Position numbers and translations under genes: made by a program
In this document: positions 44,633 through 53,218 of the stretch, piece by piece
Numbering within the stretch: position 1 is the stretch's first letter
Layout of the letters: each line of letters begins with the position of its first letter
The notes under the pieces: model-generated
The model's input: only the letters and a program-made list of their open reading frames with translations
Told to the model about the DNA's origin: nothing
Databases searched by the model: none
Assembly: GCF_000733725.1 (NCBI RefSeq)
Contig: NZ_JMQM01000003.1
Coordinates: forward strand, 186,001-250,000
Direction: 5' to 3'
From: Nitratireductor basaltis
GTDB lineage: Bacteria; Pseudomonadota; Alphaproteobacteria; Rhizobiales; Rhizobiaceae
Length of the DNA: 64,000 nucleotides

Positions 44633-44761
44633 CCCCCCTCTGGCCTGCCGGCCATCTCGCCCACAAGGGGAGAGAACAGCCTTCAGACAGGTGAGGCGCG
44701 ACAATGATGAAGCGATAATCTCCCCCCTTGTGGGGGAGATGCCTGGCAAGGCAGAGGGGGG
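44633..44761. repeat. RIME-like palindromic intergenic repeat, copy B
   Basis: 129 bases bounded by CCCCCCTCTGGCCTGCCGGC and GGCAAGGCAGAGGGGG, with inner palindromes around GCCCACAAGGGG and CCCCCCTTGTGGGGGAG. It lies between the binding-protein and DppB-type genes, so its stems would form in the operon mRNA. Confidence 0.8.
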
Positions 44762-44812
44762 TGACTGCGCGCATCCCCCGTTCATGAGACGATCAGCCAG
44801 TTCCGAGACCCG

Positions 44813-45781
44813 ATGCTACGCTTTATCCTGATGCGACTGGGAAAGGCGGTGATCATATTGATCGCCATCCTGATCCTGAATTTCTTCCTCATCCATGCAG
44901 CACCCGGTGACCCGGCTGCGGTTATGGCAGGTGAGGCCGGTGCGGCGGATGAGAAATTCATCGCCGATCTGCGCGAGCAGTTCGGGCTGGACAAGCCGCT
45001 TCTGACGCAGCTTGGCATCTATCTCGGTGGCGTGTTGCAGCTTGACCTAGGCTTTTCCTACCGCCAGCAGATGCCGGTGGCGGACCTGATCTTCGACCGG
45101 TTGCCCGCAACGCTCATCCTGACTTTGACGGCATTCGTGATCGCATTGACGCTCGGCACGATCGCAGGTGTTCTGGCCTCTGCCCGTGTCGGCAAATGGT
45201 CCGACACCTTCATCTCCACGCTGGCGCTCCTGTTTTACGCCACGCCGCTTTATTGGGCCGCGCTGATGGCGGTGCTGGTGTTCTCCGTCTACCTCAACTG
45301 GCTGCCGGGCTTCGGATATGAGACGGTCGGTGCCGATCATGAGGGTTTCGCGCGACTGCTCGATATAGCCAAGCACCTGATATTGCCGGCAACCACGCTC
45401 GGCCTCTTCTTCATGGCGGTCTATATGCGCATGACGCGCGCTTCCATGCTGGAGGTGAGCCAGCTTGATTTCGTTAAGACTGCGCGGGCCAAGGGCCTGA
45501 AGCCCGGCATCATCCAGCGCCGCCACATCTTCCGCAACGCGATGCTTCCCGTTGTCACTCTTGCAGGCCTGCAGGCGGGGCAGCTCGTGGGTGGTGCGGT
45601 GCTGACAGAGACGGTCTTTGCGTGGCCGGGCATCGGGCGGCTGATGTTCGAGGCGCTCGCACAGCGTGACTATAACGTGCTTTTGGGCGTCTTCTTCGTT
45701 TCCGCCGCCATGGTGCTTCTGTTCAACCTGATCACGGACATTCTCTACCGGTTCGTCGATCCGCGCATCCGGGTGGGCTGA
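44813..45781 (+). CDS. Dipeptide/oligopeptide-type ABC permease (DppB-like)
   Basis: 322 residues, six hydrophobic segments, N-terminal LRFILMRLGKAVIILIAILILNFFLIHAAPGDPAAVM typical of DppB, a coupling loop FVKTARAKGLKP, and the end motif FNLITDILYRFVDPRIR. It forms the membrane pore with the next permease. Three bases separate them. Confidence 0.93.
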   Translation: MLRFILMRLGKAVIILIAILILNFFLIHAAPGDPAAVMAGEAGAADEKFIADLREQFGLDKPLLTQLGIYLGGVLQLDLGFSYRQQMPVADLIFDRLPATLILTLTAFVIALTLGTIAGVLASARVGKWSDTFISTLALLFYATPLYWAALMAVLVFSVYLNWLPGFGYETVGADHEGFARLLDIAKHLILPATTLGLFFMAVYMRMTRASMLEVSQLDFVKTARAKGLKPGIIQRRHIFRNAMLPVVTLAGLQAGQLVGGAVLTETVFAWPGIGRLMFEALAQRDYNVLLGVFFVSAAMVLLFNLITDILYRFVDPRIRVG

Positions 45782-45784
45782 GCC

Positions 45785-46624
45785 ATGAAGGATTTCTGGA
45801 AACGCTACTCCCGCAATCGCGGCGCCGTTATCGGCCTCGTCATCCTCGCCATCGTGGTGGTGGTCGCAATCCTCGCGCCACTCGTCTTTCCGCAGTCGCC
45901 ATGGCGCATGGTGCAGCGGCCATTCCTGCCGCCGCTTTTCATGGACCAGTATCCGCTGGGCACCGACGCGCTTGGCCGCGACGTGATGGCGGGGCTCGCC
46001 TATGGCGCACAGGTTTCGCTGCTTGTCGGCCTGGTCTCGACCGTTGCGGCCCTTCTGATCGGCATACCGATTGGCGCGCTTGCAGGCTATTTCGGCGGCT
46101 GGGCCGATGATGCGCTGATGCGCTTCACCGAGTTCTTCCAGACCGTGCCGAGTTTCGCGCTGGCCATCGTGCTTGTCGCGATCTTCCAGCCGAGCATCTA
46201 TTCCATCATTGCGGCCATCGCCATTGTCAGTTGGCCGCCCGTGGCGCGTCTGGTGCGCGGCGAGGTCCTGTCGCTGCGCTCGCGCGAATATGTCGAGGCG
46301 GCGATCCTTTCGGGCCAGAAAAGCGGCACCATCATCATGCGGCAGGTGCTGCCCAACACGATCTCGCCGATCATCGTTCTGGCCTCGCTGATGGTGGCAA
46401 CCGCGATCCTGCTGGAATCGTCACTGTCCTTTCTGGGTCTGGGCGATCCCAACATGATGTCCTGGGGCTACATGATCGGTGCGGCGCGCACCGTTATCCG
46501 GCAGGCCTGGTGGCTGTCCTTCTTCCCCGGCGTGGCAATCCTGCTCACGGTTCTGGCGCTCAATCTCATCGGCGAAGGCCTGAATGACGCGCTCAATCCG
46601 CGCCTTGCACGGAAAGGAAAGTGA
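45785..46624 (+). CDS. Dipeptide/oligopeptide-type ABC permease (DppC-like)
   Basis: 279 residues with six hydrophobic segments. N-terminal FWKRYSRNRGAVIGLVILAIVVVVAILAP and YPLGTDALGRDVMAGLAYG are the DppC hallmarks; coupling loop EYVEAAILSGQKSG. The stop overlaps the ATPase gene start by one base. Confidence 0.93.
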   Translation: MKDFWKRYSRNRGAVIGLVILAIVVVVAILAPLVFPQSPWRMVQRPFLPPLFMDQYPLGTDALGRDVMAGLAYGAQVSLLVGLVSTVAALLIGIPIGALAGYFGGWADDALMRFTEFFQTVPSFALAIVLVAIFQPSIYSIIAAIAIVSWPPVARLVRGEVLSLRSREYVEAAILSGQKSGTIIMRQVLPNTISPIIVLASLMVATAILLESSLSFLGLGDPNMMSWGYMIGAARTVIRQAWWLSFFPGVAILLTVLALNLIGEGLNDALNPRLARKGK

Positions 46625-48255
46625 TGATGAGCAATCCCGTCCTTTCCATCCGCAAGCTGCGCATCGCGCTGCCTGAAGGTGCGGACCGCGAATTTGCCGT
46701 CGACGATGTGAGCTACGACCTCAACAAGGGCGAGATCCTGTGCATCGTGGGTGAATCCGGCTCCGGCAAATCCATGTCTGCCAATGCCATGATGGGGCTC
46801 TTGCCCGATCTGGTGCGGCCGGTGGGCGGCGAAATCATGTTCGACGGCATCGACCTGCTCACGCTTTCGGAACACCAGCTCATGGATCTGCGCGGCCGGC
46901 GCATCGCCATGATCTTCCAGGAGCCGATGTCCGCGCTCAATCCGCTGATGCGGATCGAAGACCAGATCGCCGAGGTCTTCGAGGCGCACAGTCTGCTTTC
47001 ACCGAAGGAGCGGTCCGCTCGGGCGCTGGAGCTTTTGAAGGAAGTCGGAATTCCCGATCCCGAAAAGGCCATGCGGGCCTATCCGTTCCAGCTTTCCGGC
47101 GGTCAGCGCCAGCGCGTGATGATCGCCATGGCCCTTGCGCTAGAACCGGAAATCCTGATCGCCGACGAGCCGACAACCGCGCTCGACGTGACGACGCAGG
47201 CGCAGATCCTCGAACTCATTCGTGTGCTGCAGAAGAAGCACGGCATGGCGGTGATGTTCATCACCCATGATTTCGGTGTCGTGGCCGAGATCGCCGACCG
47301 TGTGGCGGTCATGCAATATGGCCGCATCGTCGAAGCCGGAACGGCGGACGAGGTGCTCGACAATCCAAGCCACGACTACACGAAGAAGCTTATTGCCGCG
47401 ATCCCGACACTGGCCACAGATCAGGCGGTGGCAGGCATCGACAAGGCGCCGGTGCTGGAGGTGGAAGTCCTTTGCAAGACCTATGTGACGGGCGGCGGAT
47501 TCTTTAATCGCAATCCGCGCGTGGTGAAGGCGGTGCAGCATGTTTCCTTCACGCTTGCGGAAGGCGAAACGCTTGGCATCGTGGGTGAATCCGGTTCCGG
47601 CAAGTCAAGCGTCGGGCGCTGTCTCGTCCGCCTGATGGAGCCGGACGAGGGCATGGTGCGCCTTGGCGGCCACGACATGGCAAAGCTGAAGGGCGAGGCG
47701 CTGCGCGAGGCGCGCAAGTCGATCCAGATGATCTTCCAGGATCCTTATGCCTCACTCAATCCGCGCTCAAAGATCGGCCGCATCATTGCCGAAGGGCCGA
47801 TGGCCCATGGTGTTTCGAAGGGGGAAGCCTATGCCAATGCGGAGCGGCTTCTCGAACTCGTCGGCCTCGACGCCTCAGCAATTGATCGCTACCCGCACGA
47901 GTTTTCCGGCGGTCAGCGCCAGCGCATCGGCATCGCCCGCGCGCTTGCGCTGGAGCCGCGGGTGATCATCGCGGACGAGGCGGTCTCCGCGCTCGATGTT
48001 TCCATTCAGGCGCAGGTACTTGATCTGCTGGCCGAGCTGAAGGAGCGGCTGAACCTCGCCCTCATCTTCATCACCCACGACCTGCGCGTCGCCGCCCAGA
48101 TCTGCGACCGTATCGCGGTGATGCAGAAGGGCGAGGTGGTGGAGCTTGGGCCGGCATATGACATCTTCAACAACCCCAAAAGCGCCTATACCCGGTCCCT
48201 GATCGAGGCCATTCCCGGCCGCGAGAAGGATCTGGCGGCCGTGACTGTGGGGTGA
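46624..48255 (+). CDS. Fused double ATP-binding subunit of peptide-type ABC importer (DppD-DppF fusion)
   Basis: 543 residues containing two complete ATPase domains: Walker A at 43-51 and 321-329 (both GESGSGKS), signatures [15 protein letters not shown] and [15 protein letters not shown], and two Walker B motifs ([22 protein letters not shown]; the second has Ala in place of Pro after DE). In E. coli Dpp these are separate genes; the fused form resembles GsiA. Start taken at the ATG at 46624 rather than the preceding GTG. Followed by a RIME-like repeat. Confidence 0.93.
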   Translation: MMSNPVLSIRKLRIALPEGADREFAVDDVSYDLNKGEILCIVGESGSGKSMSANAMMGLLPDLVRPVGGEIMFDGIDLLTLSEHQLMDLRGRRIAMIFQEPMSALNPLMRIEDQIAEVFEAHSLLSPKERSARALELLKEVGIPDPEKAMRAYPFQLSGGQRQRVMIAMALALEPEILIADEPTTALDVTTQAQILELIRVLQKKHGMAVMFITHDFGVVAEIADRVAVMQYGRIVEAGTADEVLDNPSHDYTKKLIAAIPTLATDQAVAGIDKAPVLEVEVLCKTYVTGGGFFNRNPRVVKAVQHVSFTLAEGETLGIVGESGSGKSSVGRCLVRLMEPDEGMVRLGGHDMAKLKGEALREARKSIQMIFQDPYASLNPRSKIGRIIAEGPMAHGVSKGEAYANAERLLELVGLDASAIDRYPHEFSGGQRQRIGIARALALEPRVIIADEAVSALDVSIQAQVLDLLAELKERLNLALIFITHDLRVAAQICDRIAVMQKGEVVELGPAYDIFNNPKSAYTRSLIEAIPGREKDLAAVTVG

Positions 48256-48287
48256 GGGAAAGTGTTTTTGCGTTTGCGCGTGGGAGA

Positions 48288-48429
48288 CCCCCCTCTGCCC
48301 TGCCGGGCATCTCCCCCACGAGGGGGAGATTGGCTGCTTTGGGTGCACCTCCCCATCCTGATAGGAAGCTGCGATTTCAGCGATTGATCTCCCCCCGTGT
48401 GGGGGAGATGGCCGGCAGGCCAGAGGGGG
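48288..48429. repeat. RIME-like palindromic intergenic repeat, copy C
   Basis: 142 bases bounded by CCCCCCTCTGCCCTGCCGGGC and GCCGGCAGGCCAGAGGGGG, with inner palindromes CTCCCCCACGAGGGGGAG and TCTCCCCCCGTGTGGGGGAGA. It sits between the ABC ATPase and deacylase genes, so the Dpp membrane/ATPase genes are bracketed by copies B and C. Confidence 0.8.
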
Positions 48430-48468
48430 TGCTGCCGGGCTCTACCTACCAACCACGGACAAGCCGCA

Positions 48469-49770
48469 ATGAACCAGGAACTCGCCCAACAGATCCTCGC
48501 AGCCGTCGAGGAAGGTTTTGAAGAGCAGATTAGCTTCACCGAAGACCTGATCCGCTTCCCCTCGCTGCGCGGCAAGGAAAAGCCCGCGCAGGATTTCGTG
48601 CACAAGGCGCTGGAAGCGCGCGGCTATGACGTGACGACGTTCCGTATCGATGAAGAAAAGATCAAGGATCATCCGGGGTTCTCGCCTGTCGCAGTCGATT
48701 ACTCCGAAGCGGTCAATGTCGTAGCCACGCATGAGCCGCGCGAGGCGAAGGGGCGCTCGCTGATCCTCAACGGACACATGGATGTGGTGCCGGAAGGCCC
48801 GCATGACATGTGGGAGGTGTCACCACCCTATGAGCCCAAACGCGTCGGCGACTGGCTTTATGGCCGCGGCGGCGGTGACATGAAGGCTGGCATTGCCGCC
48901 AACATCTTCGCGCTCGACGCCTTGCGGCGACTGGGCCTCCAGCCGGCGGCAAAGGTGCATGTGCAGTCCGTCGTCGAAGAGGAGTGCACCGGCAATGGCG
49001 CGCTTGCCTGCCTGGTGGAAGGCTATACGGCCGATGCCGCGATCATCCCCGAGCCGGAAGACGAAATGCTGGTGCGCGCCAATTGCGGCGTGCTCTGGTT
49101 TGATGTGGAAGTGTCCGGCCATCCCGTTCATGTGCGCGAAGCAGGCAGCGGCGCGAACGCCATCGAGGCGACCTACCGCGTCATCGAAAGCCTGAAGCGG
49201 CTGACCGAGGAGTGGAACGCGCAAAAGGCGAATTATCCCTATTTCGAGGATCTGGAGCACCCGATCAATTTCAATGTCGGCAAGATTGAGGGCGGCGACT
49301 GGGCGTCGAGCGTTCCGGCCTGGTGCCGTATCTCTTGCCGCATCGCGATCTATCCCGGCGACGAGCCGAAGGAGCGTGCGGCAGAGATCGAGGTGCATCT
49401 GGCGCGCGAACTGGCAAGCGACGCGTTCCTGGGCAACCGCCCGCCCAAGATTACCTGGAACGGCTTCTTCGCACGCGGCTATGTGCTGGACGAGGGATCG
49501 GATGCGGAGGCGGCCCTTGCTGCGGCGCACCGCCGCGCAACCTCGTCTGAATTGCAGAGCTTTGTCACGCCCGGCTATCTCGACGCCCGCGTCTTCGTAA
49601 TCTATGCGGACATGCCCTGCCTCGTCTACGGACCCATCACCGAGAATATTCACGGCTTTGACGAGCGGGTAAGCCTTTCGTCCATCAAACGTGTCACCGG
49701 CGCAATTGCGCTTTTCATCGCCGACTGGTGCGGCGTGGAACCGATCGAGGCGGAGGGCGCGAATGGGTGA
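48469..49770 (+). CDS. M20-family deacylase (ArgE/DapE-like)
   Basis: 433 residues. Metal ligands and catalytic residues are in place: H103 and D105 (LNGHMDVVP), D137 (GRGGGDMKAG), catalytic E170 and ligand E171 (SVVEEECTG), E195 (IPEPEDE), and a C-terminal His in ENIHGFDE. The dimerisation lid lies between. It hydrolyses an N-acyl amino acid or amine in the cytosol. The stop overlaps the next gene by eight bases. An N-terminal extension in the same frame lies inside the repeat and is rejected. Confidence 0.92.
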   Translation: MNQELAQQILAAVEEGFEEQISFTEDLIRFPSLRGKEKPAQDFVHKALEARGYDVTTFRIDEEKIKDHPGFSPVAVDYSEAVNVVATHEPREAKGRSLILNGHMDVVPEGPHDMWEVSPPYEPKRVGDWLYGRGGGDMKAGIAANIFALDALRRLGLQPAAKVHVQSVVEEECTGNGALACLVEGYTADAAIIPEPEDEMLVRANCGVLWFDVEVSGHPVHVREAGSGANAIEATYRVIESLKRLTEEWNAQKANYPYFEDLEHPINFNVGKIEGGDWASSVPAWCRISCRIAIYPGDEPKERAAEIEVHLARELASDAFLGNRPPKITWNGFFARGYVLDEGSDAEAALAAAHRRATSSELQSFVTPGYLDARVFVIYADMPCLVYGPITENIHGFDERVSLSSIKRVTGAIALFIADWCGVEPIEAEGANG

Positions 49771-50722
49771 GGTGATCGAAGGCGTCTATCTGTCCACGAC
49801 GCTGGATCTTGAAGCAATGTATGCGCCTTATTTCGCAGCCCATGCGGACGAGGTGCGGCTGCGCAAGCCCGAGGACATTGACGATCCGGAACAGGTGCGC
49901 TTCGCGCTCGCCTGGTTGCCAGCTGCCAACGCCTTTGCGCCCTATCCCAATCTGAGGCTCGCCTCGTCCATTGCGGCGGGCGTGGATTCCATCGTCAATT
50001 GCCCGAGTTTGCCGAAAGACGCCGTCGTGGCGCGTATTCGCGACGAGAACCAGGCCGATTTCATGGCCGGGTTCGCCGCGTGGCATGTGGTCTGGCACCA
50101 CCGCAATATGGGCCATCACATCAGGCACGAAGCCAGGCAGGAATGGTCGCGGCTGGGCATCGACGCCTTCATCCCGCCGCGTGAATGCACGGTCGGCATC
50201 CTGGGCTTCGGGATGATGGGTCAGGCCATTGCACGCGCGGTCATGGGCATGGGCTTCCAGGTCGCGGCAGGCGTGCGCTCGATGCCGGACCATCCGGTTG
50301 CCGGTGTTGAATATCACGCAGGCGAACACTCGGCCTATGATGTCGCTGCGGTGTCCGACATTCTTGTCAATGTGCTGCCGCTCACCCGCCAGACACGCGG
50401 CCTGCTCGACGCGCGCTTCTTTGCGGCCATGAAGAAAGGGGCGGCGCTGATCCAGCTTGGGCGGGGCGAACATCTGGTGGAGCGTGACCTCGTGGCGGCA
50501 CTTGATGCCGGTCATGTCCGCAGTGCCTCTCTCGACGTGTTCGAGCGCGAACCACTGCCGCCCGAACATCCGTTCTGGCGCGATGAACGCGTGCTCGTCA
50601 CGCCGCATCAGGCTTGCGAATGCTCACCCACAAAGACGGCCGAACAGGTGAGCGAGGCTGCACTTGCTGTTGTCAGAGGCGAAACCCCGCGCACGGCTGT
50701 CGACCGCGCAAGCGGCTATTGA
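49763..50722 (+). CDS. D-2-hydroxyacid dehydrogenase (GhrA-like)
   Basis: 319 residues. NAD(P) loop GFGMMG at 148-153 (GILGFGMMGQAIARAV), catalytic triad R234 (LGRGEHLV), E261 (DVFEREPLP) and H282 (TPHQACEC). It lacks the N-terminal subdomain length of SerA and is like glyoxylate/hydroxypyruvate reductase A. It would reduce a 2-keto acid formed in this locus, for example by the aminotransferase or amine oxidase. Coupled to the deacylase gene by an eight-base overlap. Confidence 0.9.
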   Translation: MGEVIEGVYLSTTLDLEAMYAPYFAAHADEVRLRKPEDIDDPEQVRFALAWLPAANAFAPYPNLRLASSIAAGVDSIVNCPSLPKDAVVARIRDENQADFMAGFAAWHVVWHHRNMGHHIRHEARQEWSRLGIDAFIPPRECTVGILGFGMMGQAIARAVMGMGFQVAAGVRSMPDHPVAGVEYHAGEHSAYDVAAVSDILVNVLPLTRQTRGLLDARFFAAMKKGAALIQLGRGEHLVERDLVAALDAGHVRSASLDVFEREPLPPEHPFWRDERVLVTPHQACECSPTKTAEQVSEAALAVVRGETPRTAVDRASGY

Positions 50723-50745
50723 ATTTTCGAGGAGGCGAAGGGTCC

Positions 50746-51789
50746 ATGAAGGCCATTTTTGACGAGCGTCAGCTCAAGCACAATCCGGAGCGTTATTTCC
50801 GGCGCGGGGCTTATATTCCCCATCCCGAACAGCCACAGCGCGCCATCCTGATCCGCGACATGCTGAAGAAGAACGGCTTCCCGATCGAGACACCACGCGA
50901 TTTCGGCGAAGCTCCGATCAGGGCGGTGCATGATGGTGCTTACGTCGATTTCTGGAAGGATGCCTATCAGCGCTGGAAGGCGGAAGCCGGCAACCAGGAG
51001 CCAATCCCGAACTGCCATCCGGGCAGACGGGCAGGCCGTCCTTCCGCGTCCATTTTCGGGCAGCTTGGCTGGTATGCGACCGACACCTCCGTGCCGCTGA
51101 CGGAAGGCACCTGGGAAGCCATCTACTGGTCAGCCCAAACGGCCGTCGAGACGGCGGAGCGGGTGAAGGCTGGCGAGCGCGCCGTCTACGGACTTTGCCG
51201 CCCGCCGGGCCATCATGCGCTGTCGGACGCTTCCAACGGGTTCTGCGCCTTCAACAATGCGGCTATTGCCGCGCAGGTGTTGCGCGGGAAATTCTCCAAG
51301 GTCGCGGTGCTCGACATCGACACCCATACCGGTAATGGCACGCTCGACATCTTCTATGAGCGCGGCGACGTGTTTGTCTGTTCGCTGCACACCGACCCCA
51401 CCAACTATCCCACCTACTATCTCGGATATGAGGACGAGCGTGGTGAGGGAGAGGGCGTGGGCGCAACGCTCAATCTCTGTCTGCAACCCGGCGCCGATGT
51501 GGACACGATCCTTGGCCGTTTCCGCGAGGGGCTGCAGGCGATCCGGGATTTCGGTGCCGAAGCGATTGTCATTTCGCTCGGCTTCGACATGGCAGATGAC
51601 GACCCGCTTTCGGAAGTGAAGATGACGGGCCAGGGCTTTGCCACAATGGCGCGGGAAATCGTGGCTCTTGGCCTGCCCACCGCCCTCATTCAGGAAGGTG
51701 GCTATCTGGGGCCGTCGCTGACGGACAATGCGGAAATCTATCTGACGGCCACGCGCGACGCGTTGGCTGCAACGCCCGAAGAGGTGTAA
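50746..51789 (+). CDS. Histone-deacetylase-family amidohydrolase, acetylpolyamine amidohydrolase-like
   Basis: 347 residues from the ATG at 50746 (GGAGGCGAAGG upstream). Active-site H156-H157 (RPPGHHAL), zinc ligands D192 and H194 (DIDTHTGNGT) and D281 (LGFDMADDDPL), and a late Tyr in QEGGYLG. The N-terminal loop with GAYIPHPEQPQRAILI is like acetylpolyamine amidohydrolases, which deacetylate acetylputrescine, acetylcadaverine and relatives. The usual second His of the DxHHGNG motif is Thr195. Four bases separate it from the aminotransferase gene. Confidence 0.92.
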   Translation: MKAIFDERQLKHNPERYFRRGAYIPHPEQPQRAILIRDMLKKNGFPIETPRDFGEAPIRAVHDGAYVDFWKDAYQRWKAEAGNQEPIPNCHPGRRAGRPSASIFGQLGWYATDTSVPLTEGTWEAIYWSAQTAVETAERVKAGERAVYGLCRPPGHHALSDASNGFCAFNNAAIAAQVLRGKFSKVAVLDIDTHTGNGTLDIFYERGDVFVCSLHTDPTNYPTYYLGYEDERGEGEGVGATLNLCLQPGADVDTILGRFREGLQAIRDFGAEAIVISLGFDMADDDPLSEVKMTGQGFATMAREIVALGLPTALIQEGGYLGPSLTDNAEIYLTATRDALAATPEEV

Positions 51790-51793
51790 TGCC

Positions 51794-53149
51794 ATGAACA
51801 AGCCACTGCCCAATTCCATAGAGGCACGTGACGTCGCCTATCACCTGCATTCCTACACCGATGCCCGCAAGCACGAGGAGGCTGGCCCGCTTATCGTCGA
51901 GAAGGGCGAGGGCATCTATGTCGAGGACAATAACGGCAAGCGCTATATCGAGGGCATGGCTGGCCTGTGGAGCGTGGCGCTCGGTTTTGGCGAGCAGCGC
52001 CTGATCGATGCGGCAACGCGCCAGATGCAGAAGCTGCCCTATTATCACACCTTCACCCACAAGGGGCACGGACCCTCTGCCGAGCTGGCCGAAAAGCTCG
52101 TCAACATGGCTCCGGTGCCCATGTCCAAGGCCTATTTCACCAATTCCGGTTCCGAGGCCAACGACACGGCGATCAAGCTGATCTGGTACCGCTCCAATGC
52201 GCTCGGCCAGCCGGAGCGCAAGAAGATCATCTCGCGGGTAAAAGGCTATCATGGCGTCACGCTGGCTGCCGCCAGCCTTACGGGCCTTCCCAACAATCAC
52301 CGCTCCTTCGATCTGCCCATCGAGGGCGTGCTGCACACGACCTGCCCGCATTACCGCACCATGAAGAAGGAGGGCGAGAGCGAGCAGGATTTCGCGAAGC
52401 GCTGTGCGGTCGACCTGGAAGAGCTGATCCTGAAGGAAGGCCCGGAAACCATCGCCGCCTTCTTCGCCGAACCCGTGATGGGTGCCGGCGGCGTGATAGT
52501 GCCGCCCGACGGCTATTGGGAAGCGGTGCAGCCGGTCCTGAAGAAATACGACATTCTCTTCGTGGCCGATGAGGTGATTTGCGGTTTCGGGCGCACAGGC
52601 AACATGTTCGGCACCGAAACCTACAAACTGCAGCCAGACATCATGACGCTGTCGAAGCAGCTTTCCTCGTCCTACATGCCGGTCTCCGCCCTTCTGGTGA
52701 ACGAGAAGGTTTATGGCCCGGTAGCCGACGAGTCCCACAAGATCGGGGTCTGGGGCCACGGCTATACGGGCAGCGGCCATCCGGTCGGCGCAGCCGTGGC
52801 ACTCGAAAACCTCAAGATCATCGAGGAGCGTGATCTGATCTCCCATGTGAGGGACATCAGCCCGCAATTCATGAAGCGCCTGAAGCAGCTTGGCGAGCAG
52901 GACATGGCCGTGGAAGCGCGCGGCATCGGCCTGATCGGAGCGGTGGAATTCGCCCATGAAAAGGCACCGGATGTCGGTGCCGTGGGCGGACGCATCAACC
53001 GCGCCATGCAGGAGCGTGGACTCATCTCGCGCAATATGGGTGACGCACTCGCCTTCTGCCCGCCGCTCATCATTTCCGAAGCCCAGGTCAACGAGATGTT
53101 CGACATCGCGGAAGCCGCGGTGGCTGACGTTGCCAAAGATCTTGGCTGA
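51794..53149 (+). CDS. Class III aminotransferase (polyamine/omega-amino acid:pyruvate type)
   Basis: 451 residues. PLP lysine K288 (LSKQLSSS), DEVICGFGRTG motif, KAYFTNSGSEANDTAIKLIWY phosphate site and GHGYTGSGHPVGAAVALENL are all standard. It is of the SpuC/omega-aminotransferase kind, which moves a terminal amine of polyamines or beta-alanine to pyruvate. Next to an acetylpolyamine amidohydrolase gene this makes terminal-amine removal from a diamine the most likely step. A strong terminator follows within 25 bases. Confidence 0.92.
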   Translation: MNKPLPNSIEARDVAYHLHSYTDARKHEEAGPLIVEKGEGIYVEDNNGKRYIEGMAGLWSVALGFGEQRLIDAATRQMQKLPYYHTFTHKGHGPSAELAEKLVNMAPVPMSKAYFTNSGSEANDTAIKLIWYRSNALGQPERKKIISRVKGYHGVTLAAASLTGLPNNHRSFDLPIEGVLHTTCPHYRTMKKEGESEQDFAKRCAVDLEELILKEGPETIAAFFAEPVMGAGGVIVPPDGYWEAVQPVLKKYDILFVADEVICGFGRTGNMFGTETYKLQPDIMTLSKQLSSSYMPVSALLVNEKVYGPVADESHKIGVWGHGYTGSGHPVGAAVALENLKIIEERDLISHVRDISPQFMKRLKQLGEQDMAVEARGIGLIGAVEFAHEKAPDVGAVGGRINRAMQERGLISRNMGDALAFCPPLIISEAQVNEMFDIAEAAVADVAKDLG

Positions 53150-53171
53150 ACAGCAGCACGACTGACTTTTG

Positions 53172-53203
53172 ACCCGGCAGCCTGTCTGCCGGGTTCTTTT
53201 TTT
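53172..53203 (+). terminator. Intrinsic terminator abutting the FAD oxidase gene
   Basis: ACCCGGCAG pairs with CTGCCGGGT (9 bp, five-base loop) followed by TCTTTTTTT. It stands 22 bases after the aminotransferase stop and ends 15 bases before the FAD oxidase start, leaving no space for a promoter. CCGGGT (53189-53194) could alternatively pair with ACCCGG (53204-53209) beside the ribosome-binding site. Confidence 0.85.
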
Positions 53204-53218
53204 ACCCGGGAGGAAGCC

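Noticed and set aside
39853-48429. The palindromic repeats as insertion-sequence ends or a CRISPR array
   Set aside because: Copies are kilobases apart, contain no transposase, and have the end-to-end palindromic structure of RIME-like elements, not regularly spaced repeats with spacers.
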